Notes: a model not told the origin generated them from the letters alone. 42,469 nucleotides of DNA from Desulfobacula sp. (GCA_012031875.1 JAAUSZ010000011.1:1-42469); one strand, 5' to 3'; counted from the stretch's first letter, positions 24,366 through 34,251 are shown. A program made the numbers and translations.

Positions 24366-24912
24366 AATCGCTGAGTCCAGAGAAATCCGGGATATTGCCC
24401 AGGTCCTGGGAGTGGCCCCCGGGTCCAAAGACATTTCAAATCTGAGATACAATAAAATCTGCATCCTTGCCGACGCGGATTCAGACGGGCTGCATATTGC
24501 AACCTTGATCTGCGCCCTTTTTCTGAAACATTTTTCACCCATTGTCAAACAGGGACATGTGTTTGTGGCCATGCCTCCCCTGTTCCGGATAGATGCCGGA
24601 AAAGAAGTGTTTTATGCTCTGGATGAATCCGAAAAGAACAACATTATTAAGCGGATTACCCGGCGCAAAAAATATGGAAAAATCCATATCCAGCGATTTA
24701 AGGGATTAGGTGAAATGAACCCGGCGCAACTTAAAGAAACAACCATTTCCCCGGATTCGAGGAGGCTTGTCCAATTGTCCGTCAACCGGGATCCGGAAGA
24801 TGAATTAAAGGAAATTTTTGATATCATGGACATGCTTCTGGGGAAAAAACGGATAAAAGACCGGAAAGCCTGGATAGAAACCAAAGGCAATATCAAAGAG
24901 ATAGAACTATGA
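23980..24912 (+). CDS. parE: DNA topoisomerase IV subunit B (ParE), C-terminal Toprim part
   Basis: The genuine coding part of this frame begins at about 24150. It holds the Toprim domain that works with ParC in DNA cleavage: [20 protein letters not shown] (EGDSA motif with catalytic Glu), [14 protein letters not shown] and [20 protein letters not shown] (the DxD metal pair). The C-terminal [18 protein letters not shown] is the usual B-subunit end motif. Residues before [10 protein letters not shown] in this ORF are out of frame. The end overlaps the parC start by 4 bases (ATGA), giving tight translational coupling of the two subunits. Confidence 0.92.
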   Translation: MPSFQARPKKDCPPAIAPAWSIYRSGMHSPCGSITILKKGRSLPPLPLKMQKAGSKKAARLTPKKTSGGAALPAKLSDCTSMDQGRRELFFVEGDSAGGSAKQARDRRFQAIMPLRGKILNTWDMDSSEIAESREIRDIAQVLGVAPGSKDISNLRYNKICILADADSDGLHIATLICALFLKHFSPIVKQGHVFVAMPPLFRIDAGKEVFYALDESEKNNIIKRITRRKKYGKIHIQRFKGLGEMNPAQLKETTISPDSRRLVQLSVNRDPEDELKEIFDIMDMLLGKKRIKDRKAWIETKGNIKEIEL

Positions 24913-26369
24913 AAGAAATCCTTCCCTCGGCCATTGAAGATTATGAAAAAATACCCTTTCAGGATTTTACCGAAAAAGCCTACCTGAATTATTCCATGTA
25001 CGTTATCCTGGACCGCGCCCTGCCCCATATCGGAGACGGGTTAAAACCGGTTCAACGGAGAATCGTTTACTCCATGAGCCAATTGGGCCTACTGTCCACG
25101 GCCAAGCATAAAAAATCGGCCAGGACCGTGGGGGATGTTCTGGGTAAATTTCACCCCCACGGCGATTCTGCCTGTTATGAAGCCATGGTCCTCATGGCCC
25201 AGCCCTTTTCCTTAAGATATCCCCTGGTGGACGGCCAGGGGAATTTTGGAGATCCCAATGATCCCAAATCCTTTGCCGCCATGCGGTACACGGAATCAAA
25301 GCTCTCAAGATATGCAGATATCTTTCTTCAGGAGCTGGATCAGGGGACCACGGACTGGGTTCCCAATTTTGATGGAACCCTTGAAGAGCCTGCCCTTCTT
25401 CCGGCCCGCCTTCCCAATCTTTTATTAAACGGCTCTACCGGGATCGCCGTGGGCATGGCCACCAGCATCCCGCCCCATAATCTGCGTGAGGTGGCCAATG
25501 CTTTGATTCATCTGATTGACAACGGGGACACCACTATTGAAAAACTCTGCCGGTTTATTAAAGGCCCCGATTTTCCGACCGAAGCGGAAATCATAACACC
25601 GGCCCAGGAAATTCTGGACATGTACCGGACAGGCGCCGGCCGGATAAAAATGCGGGCCCGGTATCATGTTGAAAATTCCGAGATAATTTTTACCGCCCTC
25701 CCCCACCATGCTTCGACAGAAAAAATTTATGAACAGATCGCCTCCCAGATGGAAGAAAAAAAACTGCCCATGGTCAGCGACATCCGGGATGAATCCGATC
25801 ACGAGGACCCCACCCGCCTTGTCATTATTCCAAAGCCCGGCCGTGTCGATCTGAATGCCTTGACCGATCACCTGTTTGCCACCACCGATCTGGAAAAATC
25901 ATTTCCCGTGAATATGAACATGATCGGCGCCAACGGCAAACCCCAGGTTAAAAATCTCCTGGTTTTTTTGACCGAATGGCTTGAATTCAGGGCCGACACC
26001 GTCCGGAAAAAACTGAATTTCAGGCTCGATAAAATTATCGAACGCCTTCATATCCTGGACGGCCTCTTGGTTGCTTTTCTGAATATTGATGAAGTGATCC
26101 GGATCATCCGCGTGTCGGATCACCCGGGAAAAGACCTGATCAAGGCCTTTTCGCTTTCCGAGGCCCAGGCCCGGGCCATTCTGGAAATCAGACTGCGTCA
26201 GCTTGCCCGGCTTGAAGAAATCAGGCTGAAGGCCGAAAAGAAGACCTGGAATCCCAAAAAAAATCCCTTGAGAAAATCATCAAGGATGAAACCGCTTTTA
26301 AAGACTATATCAAAGAAGAAATCCGGTCCGATGCCAAAGCGTATGGAGACAAAAGAAGGTCTCCCATAA
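24909..26369 (+). CDS. parC: DNA topoisomerase IV subunit A (ParC), N-terminal part
   Basis: ParC is the DNA-cleaving subunit of topoisomerase IV. The winged-helix/tower part is complete: [20 protein letters not shown], the quinolone-resistance region [18 protein letters not shown] (Ser and Glu in the sensitive-type positions), and the active-site Tyr ~127 in [14 protein letters not shown]. The long [20 protein letters not shown] and IPPHNL segments are standard. After [11 protein letters not shown] the frame slips at about 26236-26240, and the coiled coil and C-terminal domain continue in another frame ([20 protein letters not shown]). The last ~40 residues of this ORF are noise. It overlaps parE by 4 bases. 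Confidence 0.94.
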   Translation: MKEILPSAIEDYEKIPFQDFTEKAYLNYSMYVILDRALPHIGDGLKPVQRRIVYSMSQLGLLSTAKHKKSARTVGDVLGKFHPHGDSACYEAMVLMAQPFSLRYPLVDGQGNFGDPNDPKSFAAMRYTESKLSRYADIFLQELDQGTTDWVPNFDGTLEEPALLPARLPNLLLNGSTGIAVGMATSIPPHNLREVANALIHLIDNGDTTIEKLCRFIKGPDFPTEAEIITPAQEILDMYRTGAGRIKMRARYHVENSEIIFTALPHHASTEKIYEQIASQMEEKKLPMVSDIRDESDHEDPTRLVIIPKPGRVDLNALTDHLFATTDLEKSFPVNMNMIGANGKPQVKNLLVFLTEWLEFRADTVRKKLNFRLDKIIERLHILDGLLVAFLNIDEVIRIIRVSDHPGKDLIKAFSLSEAQARAILEIRLRQLARLEEIRLKAEKKTWNPKKNPLRKSSRMKPLLKTISKKKSGPMPKRMETKEGLP

Positions 26370-26401
26370 AGGAACGCAAGGAAGCTGAAAAATTCTCGCT
26401 G

Positions 26402-27187
26402 ATGGATGTCATGGACGTGGAACCGGTGTCCGTAATCCTGTCGAAAAACGGCTGGATCAGGTCTGCAAAGGGCCATGACATCAACCCCCAGTCCCTTAAA
26501 TTTCTTTCAGGGGATTCACTTCTGGGGTGTTTGCGGACAAAAAATGATAAACCCGTTGTTTTTCTGGATAACACCGGCAGGGCGTATATGCTTTATCCCC
26601 ACTCCCTCCCGTCTGCCAGGGGAAATGGAGAACCGTTAACCGGACATCTCTCCATGCAGCCCAATACCCATATCCAATATATGCTGTCTGCTGAAAATGA
26701 TCAGTATTTTCTGGTGGGGTCGGATAATGGATATGGGTTTATTTTAAAATTTGAGGATTTATTCACCAGCTTCAAAAACGGCAAAGCGGTCGTGAGTTTA
26801 AAAAACAGTCATGAATTATTGGAACCCCATAGGATCCATGACGTTAAAAAAGATAACATCCTGGCAGTGACGAACAAAGGCCGGATTTTGATTTTCCCCC
26901 TCAGCCAATTGCCTTACCTGAAAAAAGGACAGGGGAACAAAATCATTTCCATTCCGGAAAAAGAACTGTATTCTTCAACCCCGGAATTGCTCCGGTTTCT
27001 GATCGCATTGCCGGAACATGCATATATTGTTTTACATTCAGGGAAACATCCGCTTAAACTGGGCCCGGGAAACCAGAAGGATTATTCCGGAATGAGAGGC
27101 CAGCGAGGCAAAAAACTCCCCCGGCCCTATATGAATATAGACCGGGTGGAACTTATTCCCATTGAAAATATAGACGGACAGGGATGA
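26402..27187 (+). CDS. parC: DNA topoisomerase IV subunit A (ParC), C-terminal domain
   Basis: This frame continues parC from about 26240 without a stop, so the ATG at 26402 is internal. It encodes the C-terminal beta-pinwheel that binds DNA: blades such as VSVILSKNGWIRSAKGHDIN, DKPVVFLDNTGRAYMLYPHS, YFLVGSDNGYGFILKFEDLF and DNILAVTNKGRILIFPLSQL follow the repeated pattern of the ParC/GyrA tail. No GyrA box (QxRGGKG) is present, which supports ParC. With the N-terminal piece the protein is about 759 residues, a normal ParC length. It overlaps the start of the lytic transglycosylase by 4 bases. Confidence 0.9.
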   Translation: MDVMDVEPVSVILSKNGWIRSAKGHDINPQSLKFLSGDSLLGCLRTKNDKPVVFLDNTGRAYMLYPHSLPSARGNGEPLTGHLSMQPNTHIQYMLSAENDQYFLVGSDNGYGFILKFEDLFTSFKNGKAVVSLKNSHELLEPHRIHDVKKDNILAVTNKGRILIFPLSQLPYLKKGQGNKIISIPEKELYSSTPELLRFLIALPEHAYIVLHSGKHPLKLGPGNQKDYSGMRGQRGKKLPRPYMNIDRVELIPIENIDGQG

Positions 27188-28602
27188 AGAAATTTTATCA
27201 TACATATTTTATTTCTCTGGGCCTTATTTTTCTTTTATGCGCCTTTACCTTTTTTTCCATTCTGCTCCACAACAGGGATATGGGCTCCGATTCCACGGCC
27301 CTTGAAAGAATTAAACGGACCGGCATTCTCCGGTTGATCACGGATCATTCAATCAATACCTATTATTATTACAACGGGCAACCCACCGGATTTGAATATG
27401 AGCTTGCCGCGGCATTTGCCGATTTCCTCAATGTTGATCTGGATGTCGTGGTCCCGGGCTGGAATAATATGTTCGCCGGCCTTGAACAGGGAAAAGGAGA
27501 TTTCATCGCGGCAGGTCTTGTCATCACACGGGAAGGGATCGAAAAGGTCAATTTTTCCATCCCCTATATGTCCATCCGGCAACATGTGATTCATCACCAA
27601 AAGGAGTCCGGGCCTGAAAAAATTGAAGACCTTTCCTCGCTTATCATCCATGTGAACCGGGAGACTTCCTATCACCACCGGGTCAATGAACTCATCAAGT
27701 CGGGAATTCCCATAAACTATATCCTTTATGACAATGTCTCCGCGGAAGAGATGGTCCGCATGGTTCATGACAGAGAAATCAAATACACCATCGCGACCGA
27801 TACCGTTGCCCTGGTGAGCCAGAGGTACTACCCCGACATCCGGATCGGAATCCCCATCCGGGAAAAGGAATCTCTTGCCTGGGCCGTCAGCAAAAAAGAT
27901 CCGGAAATGCTGGAGCAGGTCAATAAATTTTTCTTATACGCGGCTGAAACCGGATTGATAAAAAAAATCACAGATAAATACTTCTCAACCATTCCCAACC
28001 AGGATCCTTTTGACCTGAAAAAATTTCATGAAAGAATTGAAACCCGGTTGCCGGAATACAGGCCCCTGATTTATAAAGAAGCCATGAAATACGGACTTGA
28101 CTGGAAACTCATCGCTGCCATTGTTTACCAGGAATCCCAGTTTGATCCGGAAGCCGTAAGTTTAAACAATGTCAAAGGGCTGATGCAGGTCACTTCGGCA
28201 ACGGCTGAAGAAATGGGAGTTTCAGACCGGTTTGAGCCTTCTGAAAGCCTCAAGGCCGGGATCCGGTATCTCAATAAAATGACTAAAAAATTTGAATATA
28301 TTGAGGATGACCATGAAAGAACCCTCTTTTCCCTGGCCAGCTATAATGTGGGTTATGGCCATGTTTCCGACGCTGTGAAAATCGCGGAAGACATGGGGCT
28401 TGATGCCACCAAATGGCAGAGCCTGAAAAAGGCGCTGCCGTTATTATCCAAACCGGACTATTATACCAAGGCCCGGCATGGGTACACCCGGGGGCTGGAA
28501 TCGGTTCAGTATGTCGAACGCATCCTCACCTATTATGATATATTGAAACAAAAAGAAATGAATGAGAATGTGACTTACCCTCATGATTCAAAAAAACTTT
28601 AA
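27184..28602 (+). CDS. mltF: Membrane-bound lytic murein transglycosylase MltF-like
   Basis: MltF cleaves peptidoglycan glycan strands to 1,6-anhydro products. The protein has a signal/anchor helix (residues ~7-28, FISLGLIFLLCAFTFFSILL), a periplasmic SBP-bac-3 type regulatory domain (GILRLITDHSINTYYYYNGQ through ITDKYFST), then a soluble lytic transglycosylase domain with catalytic Glu ~317 in AAIVYQESQFDPEAVS and VKGLMQVTSATAEEMGV. The stop at 28602 follows an A7 run (28590-28596). With one more A the frame stays open to TAA at 28686-28688 and adds a helical tail (TLTASETDPPIPEEMVGKEN), so the real end is probably 28688. Its start overlaps parC by 4 bases, an unusual coupling of chromosome decatenation and wall remodelling. 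Confidence 0.92.
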   Translation: MKKFYHTYFISLGLIFLLCAFTFFSILLHNRDMGSDSTALERIKRTGILRLITDHSINTYYYYNGQPTGFEYELAAAFADFLNVDLDVVVPGWNNMFAGLEQGKGDFIAAGLVITREGIEKVNFSIPYMSIRQHVIHHQKESGPEKIEDLSSLIIHVNRETSYHHRVNELIKSGIPINYILYDNVSAEEMVRMVHDREIKYTIATDTVALVSQRYYPDIRIGIPIREKESLAWAVSKKDPEMLEQVNKFFLYAAETGLIKKITDKYFSTIPNQDPFDLKKFHERIETRLPEYRPLIYKEAMKYGLDWKLIAAIVYQESQFDPEAVSLNNVKGLMQVTSATAEEMGVSDRFEPSESLKAGIRYLNKMTKKFEYIEDDHERTLFSLASYNVGYGHVSDAVKIAEDMGLDATKWQSLKKALPLLSKPDYYTKARHGYTRGLESVQYVERILTYYDILKQKEMNENVTYPHDSKKL

Positions 28603-28687
28603 CGGCTTCAGAAACCGATCCCCCCATTCCCGAAGAGATGGTCGGGAAAGAGAATATCCGGGAAAAACTTGATAAGATTTTAAAATA

Positions 28688-28716
28688 AAGATATTTTGAG
28701 CCATCAAAAATATCTT
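28688..28716. repeat. AT-rich inverted repeat after the mltF gene
   Basis: AAGATATTTTGA (28688-28699) and TCAAAAATATCTT (28704-28716) pair as a stem of about 12 bases with one bulged base and a 4-base loop. It sits just after the corrected mltF stop and is low in GC, without a T-tail. It may weakly terminate the parE-parC-mltF transcript or act as an mRNA end; I cannot tell. Confidence 0.45.
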
Positions 28717-28830
28717 GAAAGGAAAATAAAAAATTTGACTTGATTCATCCAATTTACTACTTAAAATTCAATATTTTTTTATGGGGAAGGCAACCTAAAC
28801 AAATTTAATTAAGATTTAAGAGCGGGATTA

Positions 28831-30318
28831 ATGACAACAAAAATACTGATCAATGCTTTGGATTCCGATGAAAACCGGATCGTTGCACTAGTTGATAACA
28901 AGCTGGAACAGTTTCATATTGAAACGGCGGCCAAAGAAGTGACCCAGGGAAATATCTATAAGGGAATTGTAACACGGGTCGAACCCAGCCTCCAGGCGGT
29001 TTTTGTCGATTATGGCGCCACAAAAAACGGTTTTCTTCAAAAAAATGAAATTCATAAAGATTATTTCCAGGATGTGGAAAAAGGCGAAAAGGCCTTGTTC
29101 AATCTTATCCGGAAAGGTCAGGAGCTGATGGTCCAGGTGACAAAGGACCCCATCAATCAGAAGGGGGCCATGCTCACCACCTTTATTTCGCTTCCCGGCC
29201 GCTTATCGGTTCTGATGCCGGGAACCGACACCAAAGGGGTATCCCGGAAAATCACGGATGAAGCGGAAAGAAAAAGGCTCCTGGGCATCATCAAAAAGAT
29301 GGAAATCCCTGCAGGCTTTGGAATGATCGTCCGGACCGCAGGGAAAAACACCACTAAAGCCATGTTTATGGCGGATTTAAAATACCTGATGCGGGTCTGG
29401 AAAAACATTGATAAGGAAGCCGTTAGCAATGTCGCCCCTTCCCTTCTTTACAGAGAGCAGACCCTTGCGGTAAGATCCCTTCGGGATTATTTCACTTCCG
29501 ATGTCAATGAAATCCTGGTGGACAGCCCTGAAATTTATAAGGAAGTCCTGGATTTTATGGATGTTATTGCCCCGAAACAAAAAAGAATCGTCAAACTTTT
29601 TACCGGTGAAAAGCCCATCTTTACCAAATACCAACTTGAAGACCAGATTGCCTCCATTTACAGGAAAGATGTTGCGCTTAAATCCGGGGGATTCATTGTC
29701 ATAGAACAGACCGAGGCCCTGGTATCCATTGATGTAAATTCAGGAAAATCCACAAAAAAGAAGAATATTGAAGAAACCGCCTTTCACACCAATTTTGAGG
29801 CCTGCGAGGAAGTGGCAAGGCAATTGAGACTCAGGGACTTAGGGGGCTTAATCATCATCGATTTTATCGATATGAAAGATTCCCGCCATAAGGCGGAAAT
29901 TACCAAGACCCTGAAAAAACACCTGAAATCCGATAAGGCCAAAACCAAGGTCGGGGGAATTACTTCCTTCGGCCTGCTTGAAATGTCCCGGCAGCGCATC
30001 CGGCATTCCATTACCTTCGGGAGCTATGAGCCCTGCAGACATTGCAACGGCAGGGGCCAGATTCCGTCGGTGGAAACCCAGGGGCTTGCCTTTTTGAGGC
30101 AACTGAATCTGAAAACATTGAAACCGGAAATAAAGGAAGTCTCGGGACAGGTGCCCGTTGAGGTGGCCGGTTATCTGCTGAACCGCAAAAGGCACGAACT
30201 GTCTGAAATAGAAGAAAAAAGGAAGGTGTCCATCACCATTGAAGGGGATCAGACCATGGTATCGGGAGAAAACAGAATCATTATCATCCCCCAAAAACCT
30301 AATGAAGACCTTTCTTGA
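28831..30318 (+). CDS. rng: Ribonuclease E/G family endoribonuclease (RNase G)
   Basis: RNase G cleaves single-stranded RNA at AU-rich sites in rRNA maturation and mRNA turnover. The 495-residue length corresponds to RNase G; the long C-terminal scaffold of RNase E is missing. The S1 domain is seen in GNIYKGIVTRVEPSLQAVFV, followed by DYGATKNGFL. The catalytic Asp residues are in ALVSIDVNSGKSTKKKNIEE and LGGLIIIDFIDMKDSRHKAE. The zinc-link cysteines are in EPCRHCNGRGQIPSVE, required for tetramer formation. The ATG at 28831 follows an AGAGCGGGA. It begins a plus-strand run that leads into the LysM protein, the sec genes, dprA and topA. Confidence 0.95.
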   Translation: MTTKILINALDSDENRIVALVDNKLEQFHIETAAKEVTQGNIYKGIVTRVEPSLQAVFVDYGATKNGFLQKNEIHKDYFQDVEKGEKALFNLIRKGQELMVQVTKDPINQKGAMLTTFISLPGRLSVLMPGTDTKGVSRKITDEAERKRLLGIIKKMEIPAGFGMIVRTAGKNTTKAMFMADLKYLMRVWKNIDKEAVSNVAPSLLYREQTLAVRSLRDYFTSDVNEILVDSPEIYKEVLDFMDVIAPKQKRIVKLFTGEKPIFTKYQLEDQIASIYRKDVALKSGGFIVIEQTEALVSIDVNSGKSTKKKNIEETAFHTNFEACEEVARQLRLRDLGGLIIIDFIDMKDSRHKAEITKTLKKHLKSDKAKTKVGGITSFGLLEMSRQRIRHSITFGSYEPCRHCNGRGQIPSVETQGLAFLRQLNLKTLKPEIKEVSGQVPVEVAGYLLNRKRHELSEIEEKRKVSITIEGDQTMVSGENRIIIIPQKPNEDLS

Positions 30319-30377
30319 CATAAATCATTCTATTGTGTATCTGAAACAATTTCAAGCATCAAGGGGAAGGAGGCCAT

Positions 30378-31016
30378 ATGCTCCTGAAAAAAAATGAGGC
30401 AAAAAAGAGAAGGCTGACGTTTGCGCTTATCTTGTCCGGGCTGATAATCCTGGGATTCATATTTTTTGGGACGCCGTTGAAAATGGACCACCCGGATGAA
30501 AAGAAGGACACCGGCTCAAAGGGGAAGCCAGAGGAAATCAAAAAGGATATCCCTTTGGCCGGGGATGGCAGTGTCCAGGGGGAAATTGTTGTTCTGCCGG
30601 CCATAGACTACCAGAATCTTGACAAGGAAAAGGAATTAAAGGACCTCATGGAATCCCGCAAAGACAGTCTCGGGATTAAAAAAAGCCTTGATATGATTGT
30701 TCATTCCGATGAGAGTTTAAAAATAGGGGATGTCAAGATATCCATGCGGGATATCCTGGAGAAGGCCTTTATAAAAGAAGGCGCTGTTTTTGAAGAAAAG
30801 ATTGAGGCGTCGGGAGCGGTTACCCCTCCCCGGGTCAAGGCCTACGGCATTTACGTGGTTCAGCCCGGAGACAATATCTGGAACATTCATTTTAATATTT
30901 TAAAGGACTATTATGAATCCAGGGGAATCCATATCTCCCCCAATGCGGATGAACCCAGGGATCAGGGGCAGAGTTCCGGGGTCGGAAAAATTTTAAAATT
31001 TTCCGAAACATGGTGA
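30378..31016 (+). CDS. Membrane-anchored LysM-domain protein, N-terminal part
   Basis: The protein begins with a basic segment (MLLKKNEAKKRRLTF), a membrane helix (ALILSGLIILGFIFFG), then a long charged periplasmic linker and a LysM-type peptidoglycan-binding segment (GIYVVQPGDNIWNIHFNILK). Its end lies in another frame: after KILKFSE the frame shifts near 31006-31009, and the protein goes on as MVIIYNLLEKKVDVDIHLLK. The total is about 273 residues. A GGAAGGAGG at 30364-30372 precedes the ATG. It sits between rng and yajC on the same strand. I do not recognise the family beyond the LysM-like motif. Confidence 0.75.
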   Translation: MLLKKNEAKKRRLTFALILSGLIILGFIFFGTPLKMDHPDEKKDTGSKGKPEEIKKDIPLAGDGSVQGEIVVLPAIDYQNLDKEKELKDLMESRKDSLGIKKSLDMIVHSDESLKIGDVKISMRDILEKAFIKEGAVFEEKIEASGAVTPPRVKAYGIYVVQPGDNIWNIHFNILKDYYESRGIHISPNADEPRDQGQSSGVGKILKFSETW

Positions 31017-31198
31017 TCATCTATAATCTTCTTGAAAAAAAAGTGGACGTGGATATCCATCTTCTCAAACCGTTGAGCAAGATCATTGTATACAACATGG
31101 ACGAGGTTTTTTCCCTTCTCCGGGATATCAATTTTGATACGATGGACAGAATCCAGTTTGACGGAAAAACCATCTGGATTCCTGCAAAGAAATCATAG
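31010..31198 (+). CDS. LysM-domain protein, C-terminal part (separated by an indel)
   Basis: This short frame is the continuation of the LysM protein. It encodes VDVDIHLLKPLSKIIVYNMD, then EVFSLLRDINFDTMDRIQFD and GKTIWIPAKKS, a small alpha/beta ending. Its ATG at 31010 has no ribosome binding site and overlaps the previous ORF by 7 bases. It stops at 31198, 37 bases before yajC. Taken alone it would be a 62-residue protein with no start signal, so joining is the better reading. Confidence 0.65.
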   Translation: MVIIYNLLEKKVDVDIHLLKPLSKIIVYNMDEVFSLLRDINFDTMDRIQFDGKTIWIPAKKS

Positions 31199-31235
31199 AC
31201 ATTGTTTTAATCATACCTAAGGAGGAATTATTTTG

Positions 31236-31581
31236 ATGAGTATCGCATATGCAATGGGCCAGACAGGCGGGCAGGCAGGTCAGGCAGGAGGACTTGCCGG
31301 TTTTTTTGCCGATCATTATTTTATTCGCGATTTTCTATTTTCTTTTAATCAGACCCCAGCAGAAAAAGGCCAAAGAACACCGGGAAATGATTGCCAATTT
31401 AAAAAAAGGGGCCCGGGTTCTCACGGCAGCGGGAATTTATGGAACCATCCAGTCCCTTGATGAATCCAGTATCGGCCTTGAAATTGCTGAAAAGGTAAAG
31501 ATCAAGATCTCCAGAGCCAGCGTTGCCGCAGTGGTTTCAGAGGATGATTCAATTCAGAAGGACGATAAGAAGAAAAAATAA
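31236..31581 (+). CDS. yajC: Sec translocon accessory protein YajC (split by a T7 run)
   Basis: YajC is the small single-helix partner of SecD and SecF. The correct start is the ATG at 31236, 10 bases after AAGGAGG (31219-31225): MSIAYAMGQTGGQAGQAGGL. The frame slips at the T7 run 31301-31307, which seems to have one T too many. It resumes as FLPIIILFAIFYFLLIRPQQ, the hallmark YajC helix followed by KKAKEHREMIANLKKGARVL and a small beta domain. An ATG at 31249 opens the second frame but precedes unrelated residues. The corrected length is about 114 residues, normal for YajC. It lies directly before secD. Confidence 0.93.
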
Positions 31582-31601
31582 ATCCATTAGGAGTGAAGAG
31601 A

Positions 31602-33173
31602 TTGAAACCGTTGACCTTTAAAATTCTTTTAAGCATAGGGGTGATCCTGGTCTCCATTGTCTGGATGATGCCGACTTTTTATAACTGCTGGCCCCATAAA
31701 AAAATCAACCTGGGACTGGACCTCCAGGGAGGAATGCATCTTGTTCTTGAGGTCCAGAGCATAAAGGCCGTTGAAACAGAGGTGGAAAGGACCATCCAGG
31801 AAATCAAAAGGCAGCTCAGGGAAGACGATGTCAAGCATTCCGGTCTCCTGCGCCAGAATGACAATTCCATCCTGGCAAAATTTGAAGGAGAAAAAGAGAA
31901 ATCAGGATTTGAAACTCTTCTTTCCAAGTATTATAAAAACCTGGTGATTGATTCATCCCGAACTGAGAACAATCTCTTCACCTATGTCCTGAAATTTCCG
32001 GAAACTGAAATCTCTGAAATTAAAAAGATGGCCTCCCGCCAGGCTTTGGAAACCATTCGCAACCGCATTGATGAATTTGGTGTCAGTGAGCCGGATATCC
32101 GGATCCAGGGAGAAAACAGGATTCTTTTACAGTTGCCGGGCGTCAAGGACCCTGAACGGGCCAAGGGACTCATCGGTAAAACCGCCCAACTGACCTTCCA
32201 GCTTGTGGATGACGATGCAGACACGGCCGCGGCCGTCAATGGTTCCGTTCCTGCAGGGGATGAAATCCTCTACCAGGAAAAACAGGATCCGGCCTCGGGT
32301 TCAAAAACAAAAATCCCCTATTTGATACAGAAAAGAGTCCTTCTGGACGGAAGCCTTCTCACCAATGCACGGGTTGAATTTGACCAGTACCAGCAGCCCC
32401 AGGTGGGCATTGAATTTGACAGACAGGGCGCCAAAATTTTCGACCGTATCACCGGCGAGAATATCCACAAACGGCTGGCCATCATCCTTGATAAAACCGT
32501 TTACTCCGCACCGGTCATCCAGGACCGGATCGCCGGAGGAAAGGCCGTGATCACCGGCAATTTTACACTGAATGAGGCCAAAGACCTGGCCATCGCACTG
32601 CGGGCCGGTTCTTTGCCGGCACCGGTAACCATTATTGAAGAACGAACGGTCGGGCCTACGCTGGGAGCGGATTCCATCCGGATGGGCCTTCTTTCGACAC
32701 TGGTGGGCGGTATCTTTGTCATCCTGTTCATGGCGGTCTATTACAAAAAAGCCGGCCTGATTGCAGACTTCAGCCTTCTTGTCAATATGCTGATCATCGG
32801 CGGGGGCCTGGCCGTTTTCCAGGCGACGCTGACCTTGCCGGGTATTGCCGGTATCATTCTCACCATTGGGATGGCAGTGGATGCCAACGTCTTGATTTAT
32901 GAACGGATCAAAGAAGAGATTAAAACCGGAAAAACAGCTATGGCCGCAGTCAATGCCGGTTTTGAGCGGGCCGCCATCACCATTATCGACTCCAACCTGA
33001 CAACCCTCATTGCCGCGGTCGTGCTTTATCAGTTCGGCACCGGTCCGATAAAGGGTTTTGCCGTCACGTTGACCATCGGTATTCTCGCCAGCCTTTTCAC
33101 GGCGCTGGTCCTCTCAAGAGCCTTATTTGATCTCGCTCTTAAAAACAATCCATCATTGAAATTAAGCATATAA
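31602..33173 (+). CDS. secD: Protein translocase subunit SecD
   Basis: SecD, with SecF, uses the proton gradient to pull preproteins through SecYEG and release them into the periplasm. The ~523-residue protein has a first helix (FKILLSIGVILVSIVWMMP), the NLGLDLQGGMHLVLEV motif that marks the start of the periplasmic P1 region, and the second helix bundle with GLLSTLVGGIFVILFMAVYY, GIAGIILTIGMAVDANVLIY and ERIKEE, the last bearing the Asp of proton transfer. A GTG at 31593 is in frame, but a TTAGGAG (31587-31593) overlaps it; the TTG at 31602 is 8 bases downstream of that site and is the more likely start. It is followed after 12 bases by secF. Confidence 0.97.
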   Translation: MKPLTFKILLSIGVILVSIVWMMPTFYNCWPHKKINLGLDLQGGMHLVLEVQSIKAVETEVERTIQEIKRQLREDDVKHSGLLRQNDNSILAKFEGEKEKSGFETLLSKYYKNLVIDSSRTENNLFTYVLKFPETEISEIKKMASRQALETIRNRIDEFGVSEPDIRIQGENRILLQLPGVKDPERAKGLIGKTAQLTFQLVDDDADTAAAVNGSVPAGDEILYQEKQDPASGSKTKIPYLIQKRVLLDGSLLTNARVEFDQYQQPQVGIEFDRQGAKIFDRITGENIHKRLAIILDKTVYSAPVIQDRIAGGKAVITGNFTLNEAKDLAIALRAGSLPAPVTIIEERTVGPTLGADSIRMGLLSTLVGGIFVILFMAVYYKKAGLIADFSLLVNMLIIGGGLAVFQATLTLPGIAGIILTIGMAVDANVLIYERIKEEIKTGKTAMAAVNAGFERAAITIIDSNLTTLIAAVVLYQFGTGPIKGFAVTLTIGILASLFTALVLSRALFDLALKNNPSLKLSI

Positions 33174-33185
33174 AGGAATTACAGA

Positions 33186-34217
33186 ATGCAGTTGATTAAG
33201 CCTGGTATCAATATAGACTTCATGGGTAAACAAAAATTTGCATTTATCCTGTCCGCCATTTTGCTCATCATCAGCATTGGTTCTTTGATTATTCACAGGG
33301 GGCCGAATTACGGCATTGATTTTGCCGGCGGGACCTTGATTCAGATTAAATTTTCAGAACCCGCTCCCATCGAAAAAATCCGAGACGCCCTTGGGAATAT
33401 AGGCATCAAAGAAGCTTCCGTTCAAAATGTGGGGCATGAGCAGGACAATGAATATTTAATCCGCACGGCAGGATCGGAAATGACCCGCTCCGGATTTTCT
33501 CAGGCTTTAACAGATGCCATCAAGGCTTCTGCCGGCGTTGTTCCTGAAATCCGCAGAATGGAAGTGGTCGGGCCCCAGGTGGGAGATGACCTGAAAAACA
33601 AAGCGCTTCTGGCGCTTTTTTATTCGATTTTGTTCATGATGATCTATATTTCGGCCCGGTTTGAAAACAAGCTCCTTTTATCCGCCCTCACAGCCGGGGC
33701 CATCATGACGGTCGTATATTTTCTTTCCGTTTTCAATGCCGGCATCGGCATTCTGATACTTGCCGCCCTGATTGTGTCCTTAGTGATTTTCTGGATATTT
33801 AAACTGAAATATGCCATTGGTGCTGTGGTTGCCCTGATACATGATGTCATGGTGATCATCGGTGTTTTTTCCATTCTGGATCTTGAATTTTCCTTGCAGG
33901 TAAATGCAGCCTTATTGACCATCATCGGGTTTTCCATCAACGACACCATTGTCATTTTTGACAGGGCCAGGGAAAACATTAAAAAGGCCGACCCTTCGGA
34001 ATCATTGTCAAACATATTTAATCAAAGTATCAACGAGACTCTGTCAAGAACCATATTGACATCGGGAACCGTTTTGATTGTTGTTCTCGCATTGTTTTTC
34101 CTGGGTGGAGAAATCATCCATAACTTTGCCTTTGCCATGCTGATCGGTATTATCTCAGGAACCTATTCCACAGTTTATATTGCAAGCCCCATCGTCCTTG
34201 CAGTTGAAAAAAGATAG
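33186..34217 (+). CDS. secF: Protein translocase subunit SecF
   Basis: SecF is the shorter partner of SecD and has the same two-part membrane layout. The 343-residue protein shows NYGIDFAGGTLIQIKFSEPA (the GIDFxGGT signature), the first helix FAFILSAILLIISIGSLII, and the C-terminal helices with AALLTIIGFSINDTIVIFDR (conserved Asp) and ILTSGTVLIVVLALFFLGGE. The 200-residue central loop between the first two helices is on the periplasmic side. An insertion of two extra hydrophobic stretches (AGIGILILAALIVSLVIFWI, then KLKYAIGAVVALIHD) near residue 180-225 is somewhat longer than in E. coli SecF. It is 12 bases after secD. Confidence 0.97.
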   Translation: MQLIKPGINIDFMGKQKFAFILSAILLIISIGSLIIHRGPNYGIDFAGGTLIQIKFSEPAPIEKIRDALGNIGIKEASVQNVGHEQDNEYLIRTAGSEMTRSGFSQALTDAIKASAGVVPEIRRMEVVGPQVGDDLKNKALLALFYSILFMMIYISARFENKLLLSALTAGAIMTVVYFLSVFNAGIGILILAALIVSLVIFWIFKLKYAIGAVVALIHDVMVIIGVFSILDLEFSLQVNAALLTIIGFSINDTIVIFDRARENIKKADPSESLSNIFNQSINETLSRTILTSGTVLIVVLALFFLGGEIIHNFAFAMLIGIISGTYSTVYIASPIVLAVEKR

Positions 34218-34251
34218 AAGGGGGTCTGAATTTACAAACCCGGGGGGAAAT

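Noticed and set aside
22968-24912. GyrB instead of ParE
   Set aside because: The [18 protein letters not shown] and [15 protein letters not shown] sequences match ParE, the length is ~650, and the partner has no GyrA box.
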